Shown here: positions 51,204-59,691 of the stretch, in pieces
Position numbering within the stretch: the stretch's first letter is position 1
Layout: each line of letters begins with the position of its first letter
NCBI GenBank assembly: GCA_900541985.1
Contig: UQLX01000009.1
Location: 13,263-77,262 of the forward strand
Direction: 5' to 3'
Origin: an uncultured Blautia sp.
GTDB lineage: Bacteria; Bacillota; Clostridia; Lachnospirales; Lachnospiraceae
Length of the DNA: 64,000 bases
Notes under the pieces: model-generated
The model's input: the letters and a program-made list of their open reading frames with translations, nothing else
Database searches by the model: none
What the model was told of the DNA's origin: nothing
Program-made: the position numbers and the translations under genes

Positions 51204-53903
51204 TTATTCTTCTGCTTCAATTCCGGCAGTTTCAATAACAAATTTCACTTTTCCGTCCATATGAGTATCCTGTCCGTCAAAAGCCTTATACGACTTATCA
51301 GCGTTTTCAACTGCTTTTATCCGCTCCAGAACAGTTTTTACATCACCGTCTGCCATATCGACGATTTTCTGTATTCCTTCTTTGTCAAACTTCTCCATTC
51401 CTTCTTTTAATTCCGTAGAACCATCTTTCAGTTTTGTGGTTCCGCTCTTCAGTTCTTTTCCGCCATCTGCAAGCTTCGCAGTTCCATCTTTTAATGCAGA
51501 AGCTCCGGATGCCAGCTGAGAGATTCCGTCACTTAAGGTATTTCCTCCTGCTGCCAGTGAATTGCCGCCTTTCAGAAGCTCCGTGCTTCCCTGTGCAAGC
51601 TGTGTTGCTCCTTTATTTAAAGAATCATTATTTGCATTTAATGCCTTGATTCCTTTCTGCAGCTGCTTTGCTCCGGAATTCAGTGCCTTGCTTCCCTTGG
51701 CAAGCTGCTCAATTCCTCCGCTGAGCTGTCCGGCTCCTTCTGAAAGCTGACCAAGTCCTGTATTCAGAGATGCCGCTCCGGCTGCTACACCTGCCGCTCC
51801 GGTATTCAGATCTTTGTTTTTGGAAACCAGTTCCGCACTTCCCGTTTTCAATGCCTCTACTGCCTTCTGCAGCTTACCGGAAAGCTCTGTCAGATCTCCA
51901 AGAGATCCCATTGCCTCTGCCAGTGACTGTGTTCCCTGCTTCAGCGTTTCTGCTCCGGCTACTGCACCTGCCGCACCCTCTTTCATGGTATTAATATGTG
52001 CCTGTGCCTCTGAAAGTGCAGCATCCGCACCCGGGATCTGTCCATTTACGCCATTCATTGCTGCCTGAATCTGCAGAAGACCCTGAATTGCTGCTTCTGT
52101 GTCTCCAGTATTGCCTTCGGTCACAGGTACATTTATGTTTGCAGATGTCTGTACGCCTACGGAGACTCCGATTCCCCCCAGATTTGCCAGGACTGCCTGT
52201 TTCTGTTCTTCCGGAATACCGGCTGCATCCAGTGCTGCTGCCACATTTACACTCTGCTGCTGGTTTGCCTGCTCATTTGCCTGTTGATTTACCAGAGCAT
52301 TTTCCTGGGCAATCGCGGCATTTGCCTGTTCGTTTACAGAACCGGTGTCAACCTGCGGAGCTGACTGACTGTTTACCAGATTTCCAATCAAACCTGCCGC
52401 CTGGCCGCTTAAGTCTCCCACTGTCTGTGCCACTGATCCTAGTCCTCTGACACTGTCTCCAATTTTTCCGGCAGCAGCCTCCGCCTGCGACATGCCTGCC
52501 TGCAGAGCACCTGCCCCCTGTATCAGCTGACCGGCTCCGTTTGTCAGACGCTGTACTGCCTCCGGAAGTTCAGACATCTGTCCCAGGGAATTATCAAGCT
52601 CCTCTTTCAGCTGGCCAAGTCCTGTATCCAGAGCCTCTGTCCCTGCTGTATAGGCCTGTACGCCCTGCTGAAGACTTTTGCTTCCCTCTTCCAGCTGCTT
52701 TCCCCCGGCACTTAATTTTTCCACACCTTCTGTCAGTGTTCCTTTTTTATCGTTAAGAGTTCCGATCCCGCTGTTCAGTGTATCTACACCTTCTGCTACC
52801 TTTTTTACACCAAGTCCAAGCTGAGCGGCACCTCCTGTATATGCAAGAACTCCATCCTTCAGCTGTCCGGCTCCATTCTTCAGAGAACTCATCCCTTCTG
52901 TCAGTTTTGAAATTCCCCCAAGAAGCTCACCTTTCTTGCTGTTCATTGTATCGATTCCATTTTTCAGCTGTCCGGCTCCATTATCCGCACTGTTTAATCC
53001 ATTCACAAACGTATCTGCCGAGCTGTCCAGTGTGGAGATGCCTTCCTGAAGCTCTTTGCATCCCTTTACCAGTGCTGTGGAGGAATCTGTAAGTGTATCC
53101 AGTTTTTTCTTCAGTTCCTCTGTATCCGCAGCTTCTCCCAGATTCAGATCTTCCAGAAGCCCTGTAGTAGCTACGGTAGCGGTCATTCCAAGTGAAAAAT
53201 CTTCCACATCCGCAGTAAGCTCCACATAATCCGGAAGCTCGATGTCATCCAGTTCTTCCATATCTGAAAGCTTCAGACTGTCTGCCAGTCCCGGAAATCC
53301 ATAGCCCACTGCAATATCATTGCTTCCGTCCGAAAGCACTTTTCCATTTATCATTTCCACATTGGTAAATGTGTCTGCCGGAAGGATCATTGCAGTCATC
53401 ATCATAAACGGGGTGTAGATCTCTACTTTTTTTCCATTGACCTTTTCTGTTGTCCTGGCTGTATTTTCATAATCGATACGGATTTTTACTTTACCGCTTT
53501 TTCCAGCAAGATCTGCCGGCTGGATTTCCTGTCCATCCAGATAATAGGTCAGTCTCACGGAAACAGGAAGTTCCTTTCCGGTCTTTCCCTGATAGTAGAT
53601 ATCTCCTCCGTCAGCAGCCCAGGTAAGTGTACCATCCTCATTCTGCTGAAAACTCTCGTCACCCTTTACGTTTTCAATATCTGTCAGACTGCTTTTATCT
53701 TTCAGATTTTTCTCTTTCCCCTTATTTTTCAGCCAGTTGCTGACAATTACTTCTTCTGTATTTCCGTTCTCATCTGCATTTACATAAACGGTCTGTTCTT
53801 TCTCAGTCTGTGTGTCTGCCGCCAGCACCGGAGAAGAAGCCAGAACCACTGACATCATCATTGACATACCGATCAAAAGCGCCTGTACATTTTTTCTCTT
53901 CAT
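51204..53903 (-). CDS. Secreted X-X-X-Leu-X-X-Gly heptad-repeat protein, MMPL partner
   Basis: An 899-residue exported protein: a signal peptide (ends SSPVLAA, about residue 29), a beta-rich N-terminal domain (about 35-250), then long tracts of seven-residue repeats with Leu and Gly (e.g. LNTGLGQLSEGAGQLSGGI). A Gln/Asn-rich middle interrupts them (about 490-590), and a helical end has no obvious membrane anchor. Similar repeats occur in YhgE/Pip and in MmpL-linked proteins, where they are thought to form an extended extracellular rod. It begins 12 bases after the MMPL gene. ATG at 53903, 8 bases after AGGAGG. Confidence 0.85.
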   Translation of the reverse strand: MKRKNVQALLIGMSMMMSVVLASSPVLAADTQTEKEQTVYVNADENGNTEEVIVSNWLKNKGKEKNLKDKSSLTDIENVKGDESFQQNEDGTLTWAADGGDIYYQGKTGKELPVSVRLTYYLDGQEIQPADLAGKSGKVKIRIDYENTARTTEKVNGKKVEIYTPFMMMTAMILPADTFTNVEMINGKVLSDGSNDIAVGYGFPGLADSLKLSDMEELDDIELPDYVELTADVEDFSLGMTATVATTGLLEDLNLGEAADTEELKKKLDTLTDSSTALVKGCKELQEGISTLDSSADTFVNGLNSADNGAGQLKNGIDTMNSKKGELLGGISKLTEGMSSLKNGAGQLKDGVLAYTGGAAQLGLGVKKVAEGVDTLNSGIGTLNDKKGTLTEGVEKLSAGGKQLEEGSKSLQQGVQAYTAGTEALDTGLGQLKEELDNSLGQMSELPEAVQRLTNGAGQLIQGAGALQAGMSQAEAAAGKIGDSVRGLGSVAQTVGDLSGQAAGLIGNLVNSQSAPQVDTGSVNEQANAAIAQENALVNQQANEQANQQQSVNVAAALDAAGIPEEQKQAVLANLGGIGVSVGVQTSANINVPVTEGNTGDTEAAIQGLLQIQAAMNGVNGQIPGADAALSEAQAHINTMKEGAAGAVAGAETLKQGTQSLAEAMGSLGDLTELSGKLQKAVEALKTGSAELVSKNKDLNTGAAGVAAGAASLNTGLGQLSEGAGQLSGGIEQLAKGSKALNSGAKQLQKGIKALNANNDSLNKGATQLAQGSTELLKGGNSLAAGGNTLSDGISQLASGASALKDGTAKLADGGKELKSGTTKLKDGSTELKEGMEKFDKEGIQKIVDMADGDVKTVLERIKAVENADKSYKAFDGQDTHMDGKVKFVIETAGIEAEE

Positions 53904-53915
53904 GATCAAAACCTC

Positions 53916-55985
53916 CTATTTCCTAACCTTGAAATTTTTACTTGTTGCACAGATAACCTTATCAAATATCCAGTACATAGCCGGCAAAAACAAAAGCACC
54001 GCACACATACTGATCAGCGCACCTCTGGCCATGAGAAGACACAGAGAACTGATCATATCAATTTTGGAATAAATACCTACTCCAAAGGTTGCTGCAAAAA
54101 AGCTGAATGCCGAAACCATTACAGGACGAATACTGCTTTCCAGAGCAATACTGATGGATTCCTTTTTATTTTTACCGCTTCCCCTTTCCTGTTCATAACG
54201 GCTTGTCATCAGAATCGCATAGTCTACTGTCGCGCCAAGCTGTATGGTTCCGATTACAATAGAAGCAATAAACGGAAGTTCCGTTCCGGTAAGATACGGA
54301 ATACCCATGTTGATAAAGATTGCTCCTTCGATCACCAGCACCAGGATCACCGGAAGGGTAACAGATTTAAACACAAACAGGATGATCAGAAAAACAGCTA
54401 TGATAGAAACCGCACTGACTACCTTGAAGTCATGGTCAGTGATCTCAATCAGGTCTTTGGTACAGGGAGCCTCACCTACCAGCATTCCGTTCTTATCGTA
54501 AGACTTCAGAATACGGTTCAGTTCATTGATCTGGGCATTTACCTCTTCCGAAGCAGTCTGATATTCATTGGTGATCAGCATCAGCTCATAATTATCACTT
54601 TCCAGAATATCTTTAATGTCCTGAGGTATCATGCTCTCCGGAAGAGACGGGCCAATGATGCTTTTCAGTCCCAGAACTTCCTTGACTCCATCCACCTTTT
54701 CCATTTCTTTGATCATTTTATGTTTTTCCTTACCGGATACATTTTTATCCATCAGGATCATGTGGGCTGCACCCATATGATATTCTTCCTGCAGTTTTTC
54801 ATTTGCCATGATGGATTCCAGATCTTTCGGCAGACTGGAATCCAGATTATAATAAACAGCCGTATTGGCCTGGAAATAGGCAAATGGAATAAATAATGCC
54901 ACACAGAGAAAAGCAGATGCTTTATGATGTTTTACCAGAAATTCAGAAACCTTAGGAAAATCCGGTATCAGCTGTCTGTGTTTTGTTTTTTCCAGTGCCT
55001 TATCAAAAATCATGATCATAGATGGAAGAACCGTAACGCAGCAGATCACACCAAAGATCACACCTTTTGCCATAACGATTCCCAGATCCAGCCCAAGTGT
55101 AAAGCTCATAAAACAAAGTGCCACAAAGCCTGCAATGGTTGTGATCGAGCTTCCCACAACAGATTTAATAGTCGCTGCGATCGCCTGGGCCATAGCTTCT
55201 TTATGATCGTCCCCATAAAGCTTTCTCTGTTCCTGATAGCTGTGCCAGAGGAAAATGGAATAATCCATGGTAACCCCCAGCTGAAGTACTGCACTCAGAG
55301 CCTTGGTAATATAGGAAATCTCTCCTTTAAAAATATTGGTTCCCATATTATAAAGTATGGCAATTCCGATACTTGCCAGAAACAGAAACGGAATCAGGTA
55401 GGATTCCATAGTAAGAGCCAGCACAATACAGGACAGAACTACAGCGATCAGTACATAAATTGCGACTTCCGATTCCGCCAGATTCTTTGTATCTGTAACA
55501 ATCGCTGACATACCGCTGACAAAGCACTGCTTTCCGGCCAGCTTTCTGATATCCCCAATAGCATCCATTGTTTCATCCGCCGAGGTTGTCGTTTCAAAAA
55601 TAATAAACATCATAGTGGAATCATCCGAAAACAATGCGCTTTGTATTTTATCCGGAAGCATTTCCACAGGAACACTTAAATCCGAAAAGCTGTCATACCA
55701 TACCACCTTGGAAACATGTTCCACACCTTCAATTTTTGTCTTCAGCGCCGCTACATCTTTGTTTTTCATACCTTCGCAAATAAACATGGAGTATGCTCCG
55801 GTTCCAAATTCATCTACCAGAATGTCCTGTCCCTTCATTGTTTCAATATCATCCGGCAGATAATACAGAACATCATAATTTACTCTGGTATTTATATATC
55901 CGATTGCAGACGGTATCAGAAGCAGCAGACTCAGAATAAAAATCGGAATCCGAAATTTTACGATCTTCCTTCCCAGTTTTACCAT
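53916..55985 (-). CDS. MMPL/RND family transporter
   Basis: A 689-residue RND-superfamily transporter with two similar halves, each an extracytoplasmic loop domain followed by a helix bundle. The signatures GVTMDYSIFLWHSYQEQR (first half) and GATVDYAILMTSRYEQER (second half) carry the Asp-Tyr of the proton relay. Actinobacterial relatives export lipids; Firmicute substrates are mostly unknown. I start at the ATG at 55985 after GGAAAGGAAG, not a TTG thirty bases upstream. It is divergent from tetR, under a promoter with TetR-like operators, and precedes the heptad-repeat partner. Confidence 0.92.
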   Translation of the reverse strand: MVKLGRKIVKFRIPIFILSLLLLIPSAIGYINTRVNYDVLYYLPDDIETMKGQDILVDEFGTGAYSMFICEGMKNKDVAALKTKIEGVEHVSKVVWYDSFSDLSVPVEMLPDKIQSALFSDDSTMMFIIFETTTSADETMDAIGDIRKLAGKQCFVSGMSAIVTDTKNLAESEVAIYVLIAVVLSCIVLALTMESYLIPFLFLASIGIAILYNMGTNIFKGEISYITKALSAVLQLGVTMDYSIFLWHSYQEQRKLYGDDHKEAMAQAIAATIKSVVGSSITTIAGFVALCFMSFTLGLDLGIVMAKGVIFGVICCVTVLPSMIMIFDKALEKTKHRQLIPDFPKVSEFLVKHHKASAFLCVALFIPFAYFQANTAVYYNLDSSLPKDLESIMANEKLQEEYHMGAAHMILMDKNVSGKEKHKMIKEMEKVDGVKEVLGLKSIIGPSLPESMIPQDIKDILESDNYELMLITNEYQTASEEVNAQINELNRILKSYDKNGMLVGEAPCTKDLIEITDHDFKVVSAVSIIAVFLIILFVFKSVTLPVILVLVIEGAIFINMGIPYLTGTELPFIASIVIGTIQLGATVDYAILMTSRYEQERGSGKNKKESISIALESSIRPVMVSAFSFFAATFGVGIYSKIDMISSLCLLMARGALISMCAVLLFLPAMYWIFDKVICATSKNFKVRK

Positions 55986-56025
55986 TTCACGTTCTTCCTT
56001 TCCTGTTATTTTCAAAATTTATTTA

Positions 56026-56095
56026 TGACTTTTGGTCATTCATTGTTATAACTCAAAAATGACCTTTAGTCAATGCCAAATATGACTAAAAGTCA
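56026..56095. promoter_or_regulatory. Three TetR-type operators and the MMPL promoter
   Basis: Three 13-base inverted repeats of form TGACY-N3-RGTCA lie at 56026-56038, 56060-56072 and 56083-56095. The MMPL promoter, minus strand TTGACT (56068-56073), 17 bases, TATAAC (56045-56050), has its -35 inside the second site and the first site just past its -10. A regulator bound here should repress MMPL strongly. Confidence 0.85.
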
Positions 56096-56146
56096 TTTTA
56101 GTTTTTTATGCATTTTGCAGATTTTTTCTTTTTCTGCTTTTGATGT

Positions 56147-56176
56147 TTGACTTTTTCCCTCCATACTCCCTATAAT
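56147..56176 (+). promoter_or_regulatory. tetR promoter
   Basis: TTGACT (56147-56152), 18 bases, TATAAT (56171-56176), 22 bases before the tetR ATG. It lies about 50 bases from the nearest operator. Confidence 0.7.
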
Positions 56177-56198
56177 TGTAGCGAAGGAGGCAGCACAA

Positions 56199-56801
56199 AT
56201 GAGTAAGGTAGAGAATAACAAAGAGCAAAAAAGAAATTCCCTGTTGGATTCCGCTTTCACTCTGTTTATCAACAACGGATTCAACAAAACCTCCATTTCT
56301 GATATTGTCGCAAAAGCCGGAGTCGCAAAGGGAACCTTTTATCTGTATTTTAAGGATAAGTATGATATCCGTAACCATTTGATCAGTCACAAAGCAAATC
56401 AGGTCTTTCAGGCCGCCTGTGCTGAATTAATGAAGCATAAAGAATTAGAAGATTTTGAAGAGCAGGTCTTATTTATCATCGATAATATTCTGGACCAGCT
56501 GTCACAGAACCATAATCTGGTATTACTGCTGTCCAAGCATTTAAGCTGGGGTTTTTTTACTGATTTTCTGGCTGTGGCGCCAAGCGAAGACCGACCTGCC
56601 ATCTACACCATCTACAAAACCATGCTCGCACACGCTTCACATACCTACCGCACGCCTGATCTGATGATGTATATGATCATAGAGCTGGTCAGCGGGATCA
56701 GTTATAATACCATCCTCTATGAACAGCCTATGCCTCTGGAGGAAATAAAAAAACCTCTTTATGAGGTCATCCGCGGAATTTTTGTACAGTTCCGCGAATA
56801 A
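56199..56801 (+). CDS. TetR/AcrR family regulator
   Basis: A 200-residue repressor. The DNA-binding helix-turn-helix spans about residues 10-55 (RNSLLDSAFTLFINNGFNKTSISDIVAKAGVAKGTFYLYFKDKYD in sequence order), with the typical KGTFYLYFKDK end. The C-terminal ligand domain has no assigned inducer. Divergent from the MMPL operon and facing three matching operators, it almost certainly controls that operon and may be inactivated by an exported lipid or drug. The ATG follows AAGGAGG. Confidence 0.93.
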   Translation: MSKVENNKEQKRNSLLDSAFTLFINNGFNKTSISDIVAKAGVAKGTFYLYFKDKYDIRNHLISHKANQVFQAACAELMKHKELEDFEEQVLFIIDNILDQLSQNHNLVLLLSKHLSWGFFTDFLAVAPSEDRPAIYTIYKTMLAHASHTYRTPDLMMYMIIELVSGISYNTILYEQPMPLEEIKKPLYEVIRGIFVQFRE

Positions 56802-56846
56802 CAGAAAACAGGAGAGTGTCCCCCAGACATTCTCCTGTTTTCTGTT
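56800..56846. terminator. Bidirectional terminator between tetR and the EamA gene
   Basis: AACAGAAAACAGGAGA (56800-56815) pairs with TCTCCTGTTTTCTGTT (56831-56846), extended inward by TGTC/GACA to about 20 pairs. Confidence 0.9.
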
Positions 56847-56868
56847 ATTGAAGTTTTTCTTTCAGTTT

Positions 56869-57732
56869 TTAAAGCATCGTCAGAAAAAGGGTTCCTCCTA
56901 CCATACATCCCAGTCCCAGGGCAGACTTTTTTGACAGCTTTTCATGAAATACCAGCCAGGAAAATAACACCGTGACCAGAATACTCAGTTTATCAACAGG
57001 CACGACTACACTAGCCGGACCATCCTGAAGCGCCCTGTAGTAACACAGCCAGGATGCGCCTGTGGCAAGACCGGACAGGGTGATAAACCCTAATTCCTTT
57101 CTGTCCGTCTTGCGGATCTCCTTTCCCTTTCCGGTAATAAATACCATCAGCAATGACATCACAAGTACCACTGTGGTACGGATAGCTGTTCCAAGATTGG
57201 ATTCCACACCCTGTATTCCTATTTTTCCCAAAATAGCGGTCAGGCTGGCAAAAACCGCTGAGAGAACCGCGTAGATCAGCCAGTCTTTCTGGTTTTCCTG
57301 CTTCGCACCCGTATCTTTTCTGTCGATCATCAGAAGCGTGCCTCCGCCGATCAGAACCACTGCTGCTATTTTTCCCACGCTGATGCCTTCCCCAAGAAAG
57401 ATCAGCGCCAGTAAAATAGTCAGGACCGTGCTGGATTTATCAATGGGTACGACTTTATTGACGTCCCCTTTCTGAAGCGCATGGAAATAACAGATCCAGG
57501 AAGTGCCGGTAGCAAGACCGGACAGAATAAGAAATAACAGTGTTTTTCCACTGATCTGTGCAATGCCCTTTCCACTTCCGGTGATCAGAACCATCAGCCA
57601 CGAAAATACAAGAACCACAATTGTCCGGATCGCAGTCGCCACATCTGAATCCGTTTTTTTAATTCCACACTTTGCAAGGATTGCGGTAATCCCTGCAAAA
57701 AAAGAAGACCCAACTGCATAAAGCATCCACAT
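56869..57732 (-). CDS. EamA family (DMT superfamily) transporter
   Basis: A 287-residue, ten-helix drug/metabolite transporter formed by two clearly duplicated halves: 'ILAKCGIKKTDSDVATAIRT' and 'ILGKIGIQGVESNLGTAIRT' are the same element in each half. Substrates of this family include amino acids, nucleosides and drugs. ATG at 57732 after AGGAGG. It is 31 bases after the MATE gene and is the third gene of the marR unit. Confidence 0.9.
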   Translation of the reverse strand: MWMLYAVGSSFFAGITAILAKCGIKKTDSDVATAIRTIVVLVFSWLMVLITGSGKGIAQISGKTLLFLILSGLATGTSWICYFHALQKGDVNKVVPIDKSSTVLTILLALIFLGEGISVGKIAAVVLIGGGTLLMIDRKDTGAKQENQKDWLIYAVLSAVFASLTAILGKIGIQGVESNLGTAIRTTVVLVMSLLMVFITGKGKEIRKTDRKELGFITLSGLATGASWLCYYRALQDGPASVVVPVDKLSILVTVLFSWLVFHEKLSKKSALGLGCMVGGTLFLTML

Positions 57733-57763
57733 AATACAACCTCCTTTTTGCCAAACATACGTT

Positions 57764-59098
57764 TCAATAATGGTATCTGTTCCTTTTTCCTATCAGAAAT
57801 ACATCACCCAGTATCACAGCCATAAACTCTGCAGCAACAACGGAGCTCCAGACTCCGTTGATTCCCATAAATACAGGCAGGATCATAACTGCTTCGGTCT
57901 GTAATACAAGTGTCCTTAAAAAAGAAATGACCGCAGAGGTAACACCATCGTTTAAGGCGGTAAAAAAACCGGAGGCAAAAATGCCAAATCCCATAAACAG
58001 AAATGACAGGGCAAAAATCTGAAATCCGGAAACCGTAAGCTCCAGAAGCTTCCTGTCATACCCTACAAAGATTCTGGAAAGAGGTACTGCAAACACTTCC
58101 GCCGAAACAGACATACTCAATCCGAAAACACCCATGAGGAGCAGGCCTTTGCGAAGCAGGTTTTTCAGTTCTGACGAATTTCCCGCCCCATAATGATAAC
58201 TGATCACCGGAGCTGTTCCAATGGAATAACCTATAAATGCAGCGGAAAAAATCATGCTTACATACATCATCACACCATATGCCGCGATTCCGTTTTCTCC
58301 TGCATATTTCATAAGCTGGATATTATAAAGAATCCCCACAACGTTCATGGAAACATTACTCATAAATTCAGAGGAACCGTTTATGCAGGCTTTCAGGATC
58401 ACACTGCCCTGATATTCTGTTTTTCCAAGCCGCAGGATACTGCTGTTTTCTCTGAAAAAATAAAAAAGAGGGATCACTCCTCCAATGGTCTGACTGACGG
58501 CAGTAGCTGTGGCAGCTCCCGCCAGCTTATACTCCTGCGGAAGCAGGAGCACCAGAACTGCATCCAGCAGCATGTTTGTCACACCGGAGGTAATCGTTAC
58601 TCCAAGACCAAGGTTCGGTTTTTCTGCCGCCACAAAAAAGCTCTGGAACATCATCTGCAGAACAAAAAAAGGCAATGCAAGAAGAATGATTCTGGCATAA
58701 ACCACACAGTCGGAAAGAAGCTGACCGGAAGCCCCCAGTACTTCCGCTATGGGACGGGCAAAAATAATACCCAGAACAGCCAGAACCACTCCAGCCGCAA
58801 AAGCCACATAAACAAATAAAGAAAAATAACTGTTTGCTCTCTTTATATCACCTTCTCCACAGGTTTTTGCCACGATAGCGGTGCCGCCTGTCCCAAACAT
58901 AAATCCCACGGTTCCCAGAATAAGAAGAACCGGCATAATCAGGTTGACAGCTGCAAATGGTGTTTTTCCCGCAAAATTAGATACAAAAAATCCATCCACC
59001 ACTGTGTAAATGGATGTAAAGATCATCATTGCGATCGAAGGAAAGGTAAATATAAGAAGCTTCCTGTAAGTAAAATGATCTGAAAGTCGAATATGCAT
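57764..59098 (-). CDS. MATE family efflux transporter (MarR-controlled)
   Basis: A 444-residue carrier with MATE features: FTYRKLLIFTFPSIAMMIFTSIYTVVDGFFVSNFAGK at the start and PVISYHYGAGNSSELKNLLRKG in the second half. It belongs to the NorM/MepA-like bacterial group. The ATG at 59098 follows AAGGAGG, and the gene starts 11 bases after the marR stop, so it shares the autoregulated promoter. Induced efflux of a MarR ligand is the likely role. Confidence 0.92.
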   Translation of the reverse strand: MHIRLSDHFTYRKLLIFTFPSIAMMIFTSIYTVVDGFFVSNFAGKTPFAAVNLIMPVLLILGTVGFMFGTGGTAIVAKTCGEGDIKRANSYFSLFVYVAFAAGVVLAVLGIIFARPIAEVLGASGQLLSDCVVYARIILLALPFFVLQMMFQSFFVAAEKPNLGLGVTITSGVTNMLLDAVLVLLLPQEYKLAGAATATAVSQTIGGVIPLFYFFRENSSILRLGKTEYQGSVILKACINGSSEFMSNVSMNVVGILYNIQLMKYAGENGIAAYGVMMYVSMIFSAAFIGYSIGTAPVISYHYGAGNSSELKNLLRKGLLLMGVFGLSMSVSAEVFAVPLSRIFVGYDRKLLELTVSGFQIFALSFLFMGFGIFASGFFTALNDGVTSAVISFLRTLVLQTEAVMILPVFMGINGVWSSVVAAEFMAVILGDVFLIGKRNRYHY

Positions 59099-59109
59099 GT
59101 CCGGCCTCC

Positions 59110-59547
59110 TTACAGTCTGTCGATCTGCTGTCGGAGACAGTCTGCGTATTTTTTCATCAGATTTATATAAGTATTCACCTCTTCTTCCCTCCAGGTATCA
59201 AAAGCCCCGGCTTCTGCTTCATAAAGTCTTGCTACCGTTTCCCGAACAAACGTCTTTCCCCTGTCAGTGAGAAAAATCCTTTTGCTTCTCCCCGTATGCT
59301 GCTCCAGATAAAGGATCTCCTCTGTTTCCAGCTTGCGGACAGCTGAATTTACTGTCTGTTTGCTGATTCCGGATTTTTTATAAACGTCACTGAGCAGACA
59401 TCCGTTTCCTGAATCATAAATCGTATACAGAACAATGGAAACACTGTCCGAAATCCTCATCTTTAAAGATGCCAGATGATACAGTGCGTTCATTTCCGAG
59501 ATCAGATAATTGATTTTCCGTATTTTATTTAAGTGTTTCTGATCCAT
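59110..59547 (-). CDS. MarR family transcriptional regulator
   Basis: A 145-residue winged-helix regulator. LSDVYKKSGISKQTVNSAVRKLETEEILYLE (about residues 51-81) is the recognition helix and wing region, and RSKRIFLTDRGKTFVRE the wing end. It heads a MarR-MATE-EamA unit whose promoter carries two palindromes, so it probably represses its own operon until it binds a drug or phenolic ligand. I use the ATG at 59547, seven bases after AGGAGG. Confidence 0.93.
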   Translation of the reverse strand: MDQKHLNKIRKINYLISEMNALYHLASLKMRISDSVSIVLYTIYDSGNGCLLSDVYKKSGISKQTVNSAVRKLETEEILYLEQHTGRSKRIFLTDRGKTFVRETVARLYEAEAGAFDTWREEEVNTYINLMKKYADCLRQQIDRL

Positions 59548-59560
59548 CACTTTTCCTCCT

Positions 59561-59608
59561 GGTACGAAATCGTACCTTTATATTAGTATGATTTCGTACC
59601 TTTGTCAA
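59561..59608 (-). promoter_or_regulatory. Promoter and two operators of the marR operon
   Basis: Minus-strand TTGACA (59603-59608), 17 bases, TAATAT (59580-59585). One palindrome, GGTACGA-AA-TCGTACC (59561-59576), lies between the -10 box and the ribosome binding site. A second copy, GGTACGAAATCATAC on the minus strand (59586-59600), fills the spacer. Centres are 24 bases apart. Confidence 0.88.
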
Positions 59609-59644
59609 GAAACTCTTTTTTACACCGTTTTTTTCACGCACAGC

Positions 59645-59676
59645 AAAAACAGGCGAAACACCACAGGTTCCGCCTG
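59645..59676 (-). terminator. feoB terminator
   Basis: Minus-strand CAGGCG-GAAC pairs with GTTT-CGCCTG (59650-59676), followed by TTTTTG. Confidence 0.8.
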
Positions 59677-59691
59677 CTGCTGATCTGCTGT

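Noticed and set aside
51400..53050. Repetitive DNA that could suggest a CRISPR or satellite array
   Set aside because: The periodicity is 21 bases and in frame: it is the coding of Leu-x-x-Gly heptads in a real protein gene, without fixed repeats or spacers.
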